64,000 bases of DNA from Dyadobacter sp. CY312 (GTDB lineage: Bacteria > Bacteroidota > Bacteroidia > Cytophagales > Spirosomataceae): NCBI RefSeq assembly GCF_021390535.1, contig NZ_JAJUXG010000004.1, forward strand, positions 62,001 through 126,000, read 5' to 3'. Position 1 is the first letter of the stretch; each line of letters starts with the position of its first letter. Shown one piece after another: positions 46,124 to 55,770 of this stretch. The position numbers and the translations under genes are program-made. The notes under the pieces were generated by a model that saw nothing but the letters and a program-made list of their open reading frames with translations, was not told the DNA's origin and ran no database searches.

Positions 46124-48961
46124 TTAAAAGTTAGCTCTCACACCCAGAGAAAAGGTCCGGTACAAAGGTTCACTTCCTGCTCGCACATATTTTTCTCTTG
46201 GATTTTTTGCCATTTGAAAAAGATCAGAAGCATTCGCGAAAATATCTGTCCCGCTCATCAGCAGCTTTTTAGAGAGTACTTCGGGAAGGCTGTATGTAAG
46301 CTGCACTCTACGGATCTGGAAGTAATCCTGCTTAAACTGCCAGAAGTCGGAACGGCGGAAATTGTTTGTGCTGGTTTGTGAACTCAGGCGGGGGTACGTA
46401 GCAGTTCCGGCTGTTTCAGGCGTCCAGCTGCCCAGCACCACTTCCGAATATTTCCTGTTTCCATCGATACGAAAATAGTTACTTTCTGTAAAACCGGTAG
46501 ATCCTGCACTTCCTTCTCCAAGTACATAAAGACTTAGATTTTTATAACCGACTCTTGCCTGAATCCCGCCTGAGAAAGGAGATTGCCACCGACCCAGATA
46601 GACTTCATCATTTGCGTTGATGATACCATCGTTGTTCTGATCCTGGTATTTAAGATCTCCGGGCCGTACAGTTCCAAATGAGTGAATGGGTGAGTTGTCT
46701 ACATCCGCCTGATCTTTAAAATAACCCAGAGATTTAAGGCCAAAATAGGCATCACGTGGTCGCCCCGCCCGGTTTTGGTAATCATTATCCCAGATCTCAT
46801 TCACGACATCACGTTTAGAGGTGATGTAAAGCGCATTAACACCGGCCATGAAAGTCCAGTTGCCGATACTTTTGTTGTAGGTGATACCCAACTCAGCACC
46901 GGTATACTTGTCGGCTTCAAAGTTTTCATATCCAACAAAATTGTCGTAAAAGCTTGGATACTCTACATTTGGCCTCACAACCAGATTGTTGTAATAATTG
47001 TAAAATACATTTGCCTGCACTTCAATCGTCTTGTTGAAAAAAAGTCCGTCCAGTCCGAGATTGATCTCGTTTCGGCGTGCAAAATCCAGCTGATCATTGT
47101 TACTCCAGCCGGATACTACGCCGCTGCGGCTTCTTGTACCTTCATACCAGTTGTATGAACCGGAAGTATTGTAACGATTGTCGTAAAGGAAGAAATTGCT
47201 GATCGGAATATCTGATTTCAGAATTCCGGCAGAAACACGCAGTTTCAGATAATCAATGGCAGAAACCGAGGAAAGGAAGGCTTCTTTGTTCAGCATCCAC
47301 GACAAACCTACTGACGGCGAAAAACCTCTGCGGTTATTTTCCGAAAGCTTCACTGAATTGGCATAATTGGCGCTGAAATCAATAATGTATTTGCTGGCAT
47401 AAGTGTAGGCAGCCTGGAAGCCCAGATGCGTATTTTTTACACCCTGAAAAACAGATATGTCGCCACTTTCTTTAAAGGAGCTTCCAAAACCGATCAGGCT
47501 TGCTGTGACCCGGTGATTGTTGGCAAAGGTACGATCGTACTTAAACTGACCGTAGAAACCCACTCTCCTTCGGTAGGCAGAACCACCCACAACCTGTGTG
47601 CCCGGACGTGTGTCACGGCCATGTTGCGTAAGCGAGATGATTTTGTCTTCTGTAGCTGACCATGTTGGTGCATACACCGAGTATTCATTCGCAACAGTCT
47701 GCGTATAGCCGGTCAGGTAGTCGAAACTGATGTTGGAGTGAGCCGACAATCCTGGTGTAACGGAAGCAAGGTCGAAATCAATCCGGTTGTTAAATGTGAA
47801 TTTTCTGTAAATGGTCTGTATGTTTCCGGCGGCATAAGAATCTCCGAAAGGCGTGGTTACAAAGCTGGTATTTCCTCCCAAAAGATATTCACCATTCACG
47901 TCGTTTTTACGCGATCCTAACAAGGGGTTTTCGGGATCAATCAGACTGATCGGTAATAGAGGTGTATATTCATGTGGCCTGATAACCAGTGCCCGTTCCC
48001 AGTAATTGCCTCTTTGTGACTGATTACTACCGTAAAACGCAGCAGCATCTATCGACGTTTTGATCATTCTGTTCACTTTCAGATCCACATTCCCACGTAC
48101 ATTGAACTGGTTGTTTCTGGCGTTTTTACCTTCCCCAAAATTTAGCAGTCCACCTGTGGAATTCCAGCCTACGTTGGTGTAGAATTTAGCGTTGTCGTCG
48201 CCTCCCGAAAATTCCGTTACGATGTCATGATATGTTTTGAAAGGTCTCAGGAATTCATCAGAATAGTAATCCGTGCTTGGGTAGCGGTATGGGTTTCCTG
48301 ATCTGTGGTTTTCAATTACCGCATCTGTGAATTGAGGGGTAAGGCCGTCGTTCACACGTGCTCTGTTGAAGTAAGTCATATAGTCTGCCGAGTTCAGGAA
48401 TTTTGGCAGTTCTCTCGGCTTCGACAAACCATAGTTGAGGATCACATTGGATGTTGGCCGGTTGGCTTTACCCCGTTTGGTCGTAATCAGTACCACACCA
48501 TTTACGGCTGCGCTTCCATACAAAATGGCTGAATTGATGTCTTTCAAAATGGTGATTGACTCAACTTCCGACAGGCGTAACCCTTCAATATCCCGCGGCA
48601 AACCATCTACAACGAACATGGCATTTCCTGAAAACAAACCGCTTCCGGTAATATCTCCCACTTCGATTCCAATCCCTACACCCCTGATACTGTTATTGCC
48701 AATCATACCGAGGGTACGTCCGGCAAGTGCGTTACTGACCCAGATGTTGTTATCGTATTTATTGATCGAAACCGCGTCCAGTACTGTAATCGCACCGGTG
48801 ATGTTTTCGATCTGTGTTTTTTTGAAAGCTACGTTAACACCTTCGGATGGATTGTTGAGTACAACCACATTGTTCAGTGTCGTATCGGTCTGCGCTTTCA
48901 ATTTTGCTGGGCTTATTAGCAGGAAGCCGCAGCAGAATAGTAAAACGAGTATGTTTCTCAT
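46124..48961 (-). CDS. SusC-family receptor lacking the N-terminal extension domain
   Basis: This receptor has 945 residues, shorter than its neighbours. After the signal peptide (about 1-23) the plug starts almost at once (TTLNNVVVLNNPSEGVNVAF). The carboxypeptidase-regulatory-like N-terminal extension found in the other intact receptors of this window is therefore absent. The plug core SITILKDINSAILYGSAAVN and a complete barrel (ending TFSLGVRANF) are present. It is the third gene of the minus-strand operon, 30 bp after the first SusD gene, and pairs with the SusD encoded 12 bp downstream. Confidence 0.93.
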   Translation of the reverse strand: MRNILVLLFCCGFLLISPAKLKAQTDTTLNNVVVLNNPSEGVNVAFKKTQIENITGAITVLDAVSINKYDNNIWVSNALAGRTLGMIGNNSIRGVGIGIEVGDITGSGLFSGNAMFVVDGLPRDIEGLRLSEVESITILKDINSAILYGSAAVNGVVLITTKRGKANRPTSNVILNYGLSKPRELPKFLNSADYMTYFNRARVNDGLTPQFTDAVIENHRSGNPYRYPSTDYYSDEFLRPFKTYHDIVTEFSGGDDNAKFYTNVGWNSTGGLLNFGEGKNARNNQFNVRGNVDLKVNRMIKTSIDAAAFYGSNQSQRGNYWERALVIRPHEYTPLLPISLIDPENPLLGSRKNDVNGEYLLGGNTSFVTTPFGDSYAAGNIQTIYRKFTFNNRIDFDLASVTPGLSAHSNISFDYLTGYTQTVANEYSVYAPTWSATEDKIISLTQHGRDTRPGTQVVGGSAYRRRVGFYGQFKYDRTFANNHRVTASLIGFGSSFKESGDISVFQGVKNTHLGFQAAYTYASKYIIDFSANYANSVKLSENNRRGFSPSVGLSWMLNKEAFLSSVSAIDYLKLRVSAGILKSDIPISNFFLYDNRYNTSGSYNWYEGTRSRSGVVSGWSNNDQLDFARRNEINLGLDGLFFNKTIEVQANVFYNYYNNLVVRPNVEYPSFYDNFVGYENFEADKYTGAELGITYNKSIGNWTFMAGVNALYITSKRDVVNEIWDNDYQNRAGRPRDAYFGLKSLGYFKDQADVDNSPIHSFGTVRPGDLKYQDQNNDGIINANDEVYLGRWQSPFSGGIQARVGYKNLSLYVLGEGSAGSTGFTESNYFRIDGNRKYSEVVLGSWTPETAGTATYPRLSSQTSTNNFRRSDFWQFKQDYFQIRRVQLTYSLPEVLSKKLLMSGTDIFANASDLFQMAKNPREKYVRAGSEPLYRTFSLGVRANF

Positions 48962-48991
48962 TTGATAAGTTTTTTTAGATAAGTAAGGTGA

Positions 48992-50800
48992 CTACCAACC
49001 CGGGTTTTGAGGGAAGTCTTTATACATCCTCGTGAATGACACCTGTATGGGAAGCCAGTTGTGCTTCTTTTCAACACTTCTGCGCACCACAAGCCTCTCG
49101 ACAATGTTGATGGGTTTTCCATTGGCACCACGATTGAAGTCCAGGGCCGTTTTGTCGAGATAACGTGGATCTCCATTGCGATTCCAGCGGCGCAGGTCAC
49201 AAAAACGGGCACCTTCGAAAGCAAGCTCAACGGCCCTTTCCCGAACTATTTCCTCAAAAAAAACATCTTTAGAAGTTGCGAATTTAGGATCCAGGTCAGG
49301 AAGCTGTGCTCGGTTGCGAACGGTATTCAGCGCTTTTTCGGCAGTCATCGTATAGTTGGATGAGGTTGCTTTCGGACCTCCGCCGGTTGCGAAGTTTACC
49401 GCTTCCGCATACATGAGGTATATATCCGCCATTCTCAGGTAGGGCTGATACGCCTGCAAGGCGTTAGCAAGTGTTGCCGTAAAAGCAGGACCGATGGGAG
49501 AGTAACGTTTGTAGTAATAACCGGTAACACTGGGCGGGTTGATCTGATTTCTGTGGAAACCGCCATTGTAAAGCTGGGCGAATTTGTCCGAACCGGCAGC
49601 ACTGTGAATCTGGTCACCATCCACAACGATGTCCTTGTAGAAACGTGGCTCTCTTCCCGTCCATGGATCGTTTGGATTAAATCCCGATTTCGGATCGTCA
49701 ATGGGCAGACCGTTTGCCATACCATAGTTTTTAGTGAAACTGTGTGCGGGTACGTCGGCATCTGAACCACTGTTCATGGCAAAAGAAGAGGGAACCGTAG
49801 CACCCATGGCCGACCAGCGTACACGGTCTCTCTGGAAAATGGTAGGCATCATAATCGCCTCAGTTCCGCCGGGACGCTCCCAGTTCCAGCGCCAGAAAAT
49901 GTCTGTCCATGAGGCCCATGGCTGCAATTTGTATTGCCCTGTTTCATCTGCCAGTTTCAGGAACTCACCAAAAGCATCCGCAGCCTGCTTGGCTAGTACA
50001 GGGTCAAAAGCATTCACACCCTGTGCTTCTTCATTGATCATCGGGCTTGCCGCATACAACAGCGATTTACCCAGATAACCCAGCGCATGAAACTTGTTGA
50101 TACGGTCGCGGTTTTGCCCCAATGTTGCTTGTCCGGGTTGTGATTTATCCCAATGTACGGGAAGCAAGTCCGCAGCAGCACGAAAATCGGCAGCCATTTT
50201 CTTTGCAGTTTCCTGAAAATTCAGTCTTTTGAACTCCTCGGTTGTCATCTCTTCCGAAGGGTTCAGGGCACGGTTGATGTAGGGCATTCCACCCCAGTAG
50301 CGGCATATCTCGAAATAAAACCAGCCACGAAAGAACAAGGCCTGGCCTCGCAGGTGGTCTTTTTCTTCCTGAGTTCCCTGAAACAAACCTTCCTGATCCA
50401 GCTTTTCAAGGGCTATATTTGCTTTGCGGATTCCGTACCAGGCATATTCCCACACCCTTTTTGTACGTGAATTGTTGTCGGTGGTATTAACCGTTTGTCC
50501 ATAAAAGTAGGCTTCGTTACCCCAATAGTTACCGTTGTCGAATGCATAAGGGTAGTTATTGAGCGTTTCGTCGGCGAACAGGTACTTGTTCCATGCACCA
50601 CCTTTGTTGGGATCCATGATACAGTTGTACATTTCCTCAATAAATCCCTGGAAGCTTATAAAGTTACCAAAAGCAACTTTTTCGGTAATGTCTGCCTCGG
50701 GAGCCTTGTCCAGATAACTCTCACAGGAAACCAGAAGGAGAGCTGAAAGCAACACCTTTGCCGACAGCATTTTGGTATATCTAAATGTAATATTTTTCAT
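48992..50800 (-). CDS. SusD/RagB-family outer-membrane lipoprotein
   Basis: This 602-residue lipoprotein has a signal ending in LLLVSC with Cys26 as anchor. Typical SusD regions are LRGQALFFRGWFYFEICRYW (about 150-170) and the C-terminal RERAVELAFEGARFCDLRRW. It is 13 bp downstream of the full-length SusC gene and forms the first SusC/SusD pair of this double locus. Confidence 0.95.
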   Translation of the reverse strand: MKNITFRYTKMLSAKVLLSALLLVSCESYLDKAPEADITEKVAFGNFISFQGFIEEMYNCIMDPNKGGAWNKYLFADETLNNYPYAFDNGNYWGNEAYFYGQTVNTTDNNSRTKRVWEYAWYGIRKANIALEKLDQEGLFQGTQEEKDHLRGQALFFRGWFYFEICRYWGGMPYINRALNPSEEMTTEEFKRLNFQETAKKMAADFRAAADLLPVHWDKSQPGQATLGQNRDRINKFHALGYLGKSLLYAASPMINEEAQGVNAFDPVLAKQAADAFGEFLKLADETGQYKLQPWASWTDIFWRWNWERPGGTEAIMMPTIFQRDRVRWSAMGATVPSSFAMNSGSDADVPAHSFTKNYGMANGLPIDDPKSGFNPNDPWTGREPRFYKDIVVDGDQIHSAAGSDKFAQLYNGGFHRNQINPPSVTGYYYKRYSPIGPAFTATLANALQAYQPYLRMADIYLMYAEAVNFATGGGPKATSSNYTMTAEKALNTVRNRAQLPDLDPKFATSKDVFFEEIVRERAVELAFEGARFCDLRRWNRNGDPRYLDKTALDFNRGANGKPINIVERLVVRRSVEKKHNWLPIQVSFTRMYKDFPQNPGW

Positions 50801-50813
50801 AATTTAAGAATAG

Positions 50814-53800
50814 CTAGAAAGAAAAATCAATGCCCAGGTTAAACCTTCTCATGGTTGGGTAAGCACCTTGGGTAGCACTTCCGCCCTCGTAGGTCGACTC
50901 CCTGTCGTCTGGTAATTTCGACCACAAAAACAGGTTGGTGCCGTTGGCAAAAATTCTCATGTTGCTCAGGCCTATTCTTTTCACCAAATTGCTCTTGTCG
51001 AAGTTATAGGCGATTTCAGCTGTTCTCAGTCTCAGGAAGGAGGCATCATAGAGATAATAATTGCCAATATTTTCGGCCTGTGTTTTCCAGCGTGGGAGAA
51101 AAGAAGTGGCGTTCTGATTGTCCTTCGACCAATAATCCCGAACGTGGCCAAATACGATATCGACGTCACTGAGGTAGTTGTTGAAATCGATACGTCTATT
51201 CACATTGTTAGCTCCATAGAATTGAACCATAACTGTAAAACCTTTGTAATCGCCACCTAAACCGAGAGTTCCTGTATTTTGAGGAACACCCGTATAGCCG
51301 ACCGGAGGAGTATCTTCATTATTTTTGATGACGCCATCCGCGTTGAAATCTACCAGGTTGTAGTACCCGGGCAGTTTTTGCAGATCATTGGTTTCTGTCG
51401 GAACGCTGGCGTATACCTCATCCCAGTTGTTATAGAATCCGGCACTGAGCAAACTTCTGTTTTGTCCGATTGAATAACCAGCCTGTTTAAGATAATCCAA
51501 TTGCAACGGAGCATCGTCGCGCGCAATGATCTTATTCTGGTTGTGGGAGTAGGAGAGGTTGGCCCACACGCTCAGGTTTGGATTCACCCTTTTGTTGAAC
51601 TTAAGCTCCACTTCATAACCATGTGATTTTACCTGACCCAAATTCGCACTCGGCGGTGTCGTTCCAAAAAACGGTGGTACATTTCGGCTCCCTCCACTCA
51701 TTAAGATGTTGGTCCGGTTTTCGTTGAAAATGTCCACATTGAGACCAATCATGCTTTCGAAAAAGCCCATTTCGACTCCGAAGTTGGATTTCACTGCCGT
51801 TTCCCAGTGAATATTCGGATTCCCTACCACGGTTTCACGGTAGAATGTATATGGACTCGCTGCTGCACTGTTTTCATTCAAGCGGGCAGCGCCACCGAAA
51901 CCTAGCTGAGAAGCATATAACCATCGACTTCCGCTGATATTGTCATCACCAACTTTTCCGACACTGTATCGGAATTTGAGCAGATCCATGAACTTATTCT
52001 TGAAAAACTTCTCATTGGAAACCACATATCCAAGTCCGATAGATGGGAAGAAATCGAATCGATAAGCCGGACCAAACTGCTCAGAGCCATTGTAAGCACC
52101 ATTCACCTCAAACAGGTAGGTTGTATTATAGTCGTAAGTTGCACGGAAAACCCAGTCTTCACGATAATTTTTAAACATGCTTCCCTTTGCAAATTCTTCC
52201 CTTTTCACCAAACCCATAGCCGTTACATTGTGCTTTTTGAACTCCCGGGCGTAATTAAGCTGGAACTGGTACATGAGCCTCCTCTCAATAGGAATGGTAT
52301 TGTCCCAGTTGGCAGCCTGGATAGCTTCCGGACGAATGCTCCATGGGCGAACGATCCAGTCGTACTCTTCATCGCTGATCGGTAGGTAAGCGGTGTATTC
52401 GCTTGGATCCTGGTCAGAGCCTTTATATAAGAGCGGGTAAATCTGCTTGTAGATAACGTTGGTTCCGGCTTCGGCGGGTCTCACGTGGTTATTTACATCA
52501 TAAATTCCACCTTCTGAACGAACATTATTATCGTAAAACAAAGACCCTGTGGCTTTGAGCCCCTTGGTTAGGAAGCTCAGATCCTGTTCTATTGTGAAGT
52601 CGGAGTTTAGCTGGGTGGCGCGCGTTTGGCGAATACCCATGTTGTAAACTACAGCAAGTGGGTTCACGGTGTTGTTACCGCCTTCCTGATAAGCTCCCCA
52701 ACGTCCGTCGCTGTAACGCGGTAGAAATAAATTCGGAGCCATAAAATAAGCAGCTCCCCACATCCACTGATCTGCCCTGCCTGTACTTCCCTCGTTATTA
52801 TAATTGGTGTTTTTCTGACTGTAATAACCTGCGAAATTCAGTTTCAGCTTGGTGGTTTTAGTCAGCCTTACATCAATGTTGTTTCGAAAATTGAAACGGT
52901 TAAAGTTATAGTTGGGCTTATAACCTTTGTCGTTGTCATAGTCGCGGAACATATCACCTTCGTTCAGATAGGCGAGAGACCCAAAATACTGAACCGCCTT
53001 GCTTCCTCCGCTTGCACTCAGCGTTGCCCTATGCGAAAAACCTACATCCTTGAACATTGCCTTGGCCCAATCTACATCAGGATAAATTTCAGCATATTCT
53101 GCTGACTGCGGCCCTCTGTATCTTTGAACAATGTCATAAGGTACGTAGGCATTCCAGGAAGGCTGGTTAAGTACGCCTTCTCTTTCAATGATCTCATTTT
53201 TTGCCATCATGGCATCATAGGAGTTCAACTTATCTGGCTGGCGTGAGACTGCCTTTGCAGTTGTTGTATAGTTAAAGTTAAGCTTGGTTTTTCCCTGTTC
53301 ACCTCGTTTGGTAGTGATCAGTATGACCCCGTTTGCACCTTTTACTCCAAAAACGGCCGTTGCCGAGGCATCTTTAAGAACCGATATGCTGGCAACTTCA
53401 TTTGGGTCGATGTTACTCATACTTCGCTCCACGTTGTCAACAAGAACGAGTGGTTGTCCGCCGTTCCAGGTATTTTGTCCGCGAATAAATATATTCGTTG
53501 CGCTTTCCCCGGTTGTGATCCCACCTGGCTCTCCTGATGATGTAAGTGAAACAATACCAGGAAGTTGTCCTGCCAGTGCTTCCTTTAAATCGGTTACATT
53601 ACCATTTCGTTTTATCACTTCGTCGGACATCTGTACAATAGACCCGACAACACTTTGCTTTTTCTGCTGCCCAAATCCGACCACAACCACCTCGTCCAGT
53701 ACCTGGTAATCTTCTTCCATTACAATTGAAATAACAGCTTTGCCGGCAACCGGTACACTTTGGGCCTTGTATCCGATAAATGAAACTTTCAGCGTGGAGT

Positions 53801-54197
53801 TCATTCCCACATTTTCGAGTGAGAAATTTCCGCCTACGTCCGTCACAGTTCCTTTTGAGGTGCCTGCCACCATCACGGTTACACCGATAAGCTCATCAGA
53901 CTTGATGTCGACAATCCGCCCTTTGATGTTCAGGGTTGTGTCTTTGGCGGAAATCCTCTTTCCCGTGGTTTCCAGACCAGCGGCACTTACACCAGCTTTA
54001 CGCGATAAGTCGGTTGCGCGGGCTAATAAAAGATAAGGATTTGTTGTTTTTGAATCATCCTTTTCGGATACCCGCGGGAGATTCTGACTTTGTTCAGGAG
54101 GGTCGGGAAGCCGCTGAAAGGAGGCTTGCCTTGCCAGTGCGGAGAGTTCCGGGAACGTTGCCAGAAAGAGCAAAACTACCGTAAATCTTTTTTTCAT
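50814..54197 (-). CDS. SusC/RagA-family TonB-dependent outer-membrane receptor
   Basis: This 1127-residue receptor has a signal peptide (about 1-23). An unusual polar linker of about 65 residues (24-90) may be a degenerate STN domain. A carboxypeptidase-regulatory-like domain (about 92-170) follows, then the plug (about 175-300, ISVLKDASATAVFGVKGANG) and the barrel. It is the first gene of the operon susC-susD-susC-susD-DUF1735 on the minus strand, with 12-30 bp between genes. Confidence 0.95.
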   Translation of the reverse strand: MKKRFTVVLLFLATFPELSALARQASFQRLPDPPEQSQNLPRVSEKDDSKTTNPYLLLARATDLSRKAGVSAAGLETTGKRISAKDTTLNIKGRIVDIKSDELIGVTVMVAGTSKGTVTDVGGNFSLENVGMNSTLKVSFIGYKAQSVPVAGKAVISIVMEEDYQVLDEVVVVGFGQQKKQSVVGSIVQMSDEVIKRNGNVTDLKEALAGQLPGIVSLTSSGEPGGITTGESATNIFIRGQNTWNGGQPLVLVDNVERSMSNIDPNEVASISVLKDASATAVFGVKGANGVILITTKRGEQGKTKLNFNYTTTAKAVSRQPDKLNSYDAMMAKNEIIEREGVLNQPSWNAYVPYDIVQRYRGPQSAEYAEIYPDVDWAKAMFKDVGFSHRATLSASGGSKAVQYFGSLAYLNEGDMFRDYDNDKGYKPNYNFNRFNFRNNIDVRLTKTTKLKLNFAGYYSQKNTNYNNEGSTGRADQWMWGAAYFMAPNLFLPRYSDGRWGAYQEGGNNTVNPLAVVYNMGIRQTRATQLNSDFTIEQDLSFLTKGLKATGSLFYDNNVRSEGGIYDVNNHVRPAEAGTNVIYKQIYPLLYKGSDQDPSEYTAYLPISDEEYDWIVRPWSIRPEAIQAANWDNTIPIERRLMYQFQLNYAREFKKHNVTAMGLVKREEFAKGSMFKNYREDWVFRATYDYNTTYLFEVNGAYNGSEQFGPAYRFDFFPSIGLGYVVSNEKFFKNKFMDLLKFRYSVGKVGDDNISGSRWLYASQLGFGGAARLNENSAAASPYTFYRETVVGNPNIHWETAVKSNFGVEMGFFESMIGLNVDIFNENRTNILMSGGSRNVPPFFGTTPPSANLGQVKSHGYEVELKFNKRVNPNLSVWANLSYSHNQNKIIARDDAPLQLDYLKQAGYSIGQNRSLLSAGFYNNWDEVYASVPTETNDLQKLPGYYNLVDFNADGVIKNNEDTPPVGYTGVPQNTGTLGLGGDYKGFTVMVQFYGANNVNRRIDFNNYLSDVDIVFGHVRDYWSKDNQNATSFLPRWKTQAENIGNYYLYDASFLRLRTAEIAYNFDKSNLVKRIGLSNMRIFANGTNLFLWSKLPDDRESTYEGGSATQGAYPTMRRFNLGIDFSF

Positions 54198-54777
54198 AAA
54201 TTAAGGAATTTAGGTGAATTGGTAAAAGGACTTGAATGGATGCATCAGGCAGGTATTATATCAAAACATGACATGCAGAATAACAAATCGGAGCGGAAAT
54301 GACACCTTTCGCTGATTCTGATTTATACTATAAAAATTCTGAGAATATCTATGACTTAATACATGCATTTTCTTGACGCACAAAGCCGTATTTCACACTT
54401 ACAGGAAATTTTGAAAAAAATGGCGGGGAGACAGCGTTAACAGAAACACAGTCTGATGGTTATATAATTTTTAATCTTATTTTAATCTGATAATTTATTC
54501 ATTATCAGTGGGTTAATTTTTTATAGAATTGGATAAAAATAATGTGTAGATAATGTAGAATTAGTATAAAAAAATTCAATTTTCTGCACTAATTCTACAA
54601 ATAAATTCTTGGGAGGAGTGCATGTAAGCGTCAGAAGCTTGTGTGTATCTGCCTGAAACAGGTCAAGTTAATGGTCTCTAATGCTCGAAAGAACATCTAT
54701 TTGGCAAAAATTAGGGCCAAGATGGGGCGACTCATAATCTTTTCGGGTTGAGAGGAAGCGCATTTTATAACGGCTGT
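54198..54777. other. A+T-rich intergenic region upstream of the double SusC/SusD operon
   Basis: These 580 bp must hold the promoter of the minus-strand operon. I see only weak -7-like boxes, long A/T runs around 54460-54600 and no gene or clear hairpin. Confidence 0.45.
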
Positions 54778-55317
54778 CTATGGCCGCCAATCCACTTCCT
54801 GATCTTCCGGGCTTTTCCGCAGGGTTTTCATTTGTTCAATGTAATTGTCTGTGACCTTGATCGTCTTGTAAGCTGAGCCATTTTCAAGGATGACGTAAAA
54901 GCTGGTTTTATTCGGCAGTCGTAGTTCCTTGGCACTGATGATCTTATACTTTTTATAGGTTTGGTAAATGTTTCTCAATACTTCCTCAGGTAGCTGTTTG
55001 GCGGTGTAATTGGTCAGGGAATAAGAAAACGTGCTGTCAGGCATGTAAAAGGCTTTTGTGGTTAATCCATCCAGGGTAAAAACCGCCTTGCGGGAATTTT
55101 CTGTGGTAGTCCATTTCACATTCCGGGCCATCGGGAATTCTCTGAGCAGGCCCGAAGGTTTTTCTCTGTTTACATGTTTAATCGCACCAGTGGCGGGGAA
55201 AGCTATACGCGTGTTTGCTACACCTGAATAATAGGCAGAGCGGTCGGATTGCTGCCCGAGGGCTGGGAGGGAGGTCATCAAAAGCAAAGCTTTTGTGATA
55301 TAATGTGAAGTTTTCAT
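54778..55317 (-). CDS. PepSY-like periplasmic protein
   Basis: The start is set at 55317 (MKTSHYITKALLLMTSLPAL), giving 179 residues with a signal peptide ending near residue 22. The mature part resembles the Bacteroidota 'beta-lactamase-inhibitor-like, PepSY-like' family. It has a repeat-like unit around FPMARNVKWTTTENSRKAVF and a later KYKIISAKELRLPNKTSFYV. Such proteins are periplasmic and of unknown function. It is monocistronic. Confidence 0.75.
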   Translation of the reverse strand: MKTSHYITKALLLMTSLPALGQQSDRSAYYSGVANTRIAFPATGAIKHVNREKPSGLLREFPMARNVKWTTTENSRKAVFTLDGLTTKAFYMPDSTFSYSLTNYTAKQLPEEVLRNIYQTYKKYKIISAKELRLPNKTSFYVILENGSAYKTIKVTDNYIEQMKTLRKSPEDQEVDWRP

Positions 55318-55624
55318 AACGAATTTTTGAGGGTTGGTCGGTATCAAATTGTGGTCATAAAGCTAGTAGAGGGCTGTGTAACGGACTATCAATTTTGGGA
55401 CAAAGACTATCACATTTATGACGTTTTTATTAAGCGGTCAGAAGAAACAGGTGACCCATTTGCTTTTTTGTCTTCGTTTTGATCTTCGCGTTTGCTTGGA
55501 CGGGACCTATTTTTCTGATGGTAATCTTTTACAGGATTGCTATTCCTCAGAGGTAGGAACAGGGATCTGTCCGGCTCAAAATAATTGCTACTTAATTTGC
55601 ATAAATCTAATATTTGTAACGAAT

Positions 55625-55657
55625 TTTGGAGTATTGCAAACGTTTGCATTAAATTTG
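55625..55657 (+). promoter_or_regulatory. Promoter of the inositol-phosphate synthase gene with embedded palindrome
   Basis: TTTG (55625-55628) and TAAATTTG (55650-55657), 21 bp apart, match the Bacteroidota promoter consensus and lie about 115 bp before the gene. Between them is the perfect 14-bp palindrome TGCAAACGTTTGCA (55635-55648) with the central CG typical of LacI-family operators. A repressor bound there would block the promoter directly. No LacI-type regulator gene is in the window. Confidence 0.6.
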
Positions 55658-55770
55658 GCGTTGGATTAAACGTATAACAGACTTTCTGCTGATTTTTAAT
55701 AAAAAGATCAGTCTGGAGGTGTCTGAATGATCCATTTACAAGCCACAATATTTCAAATTCAGTATTATCC

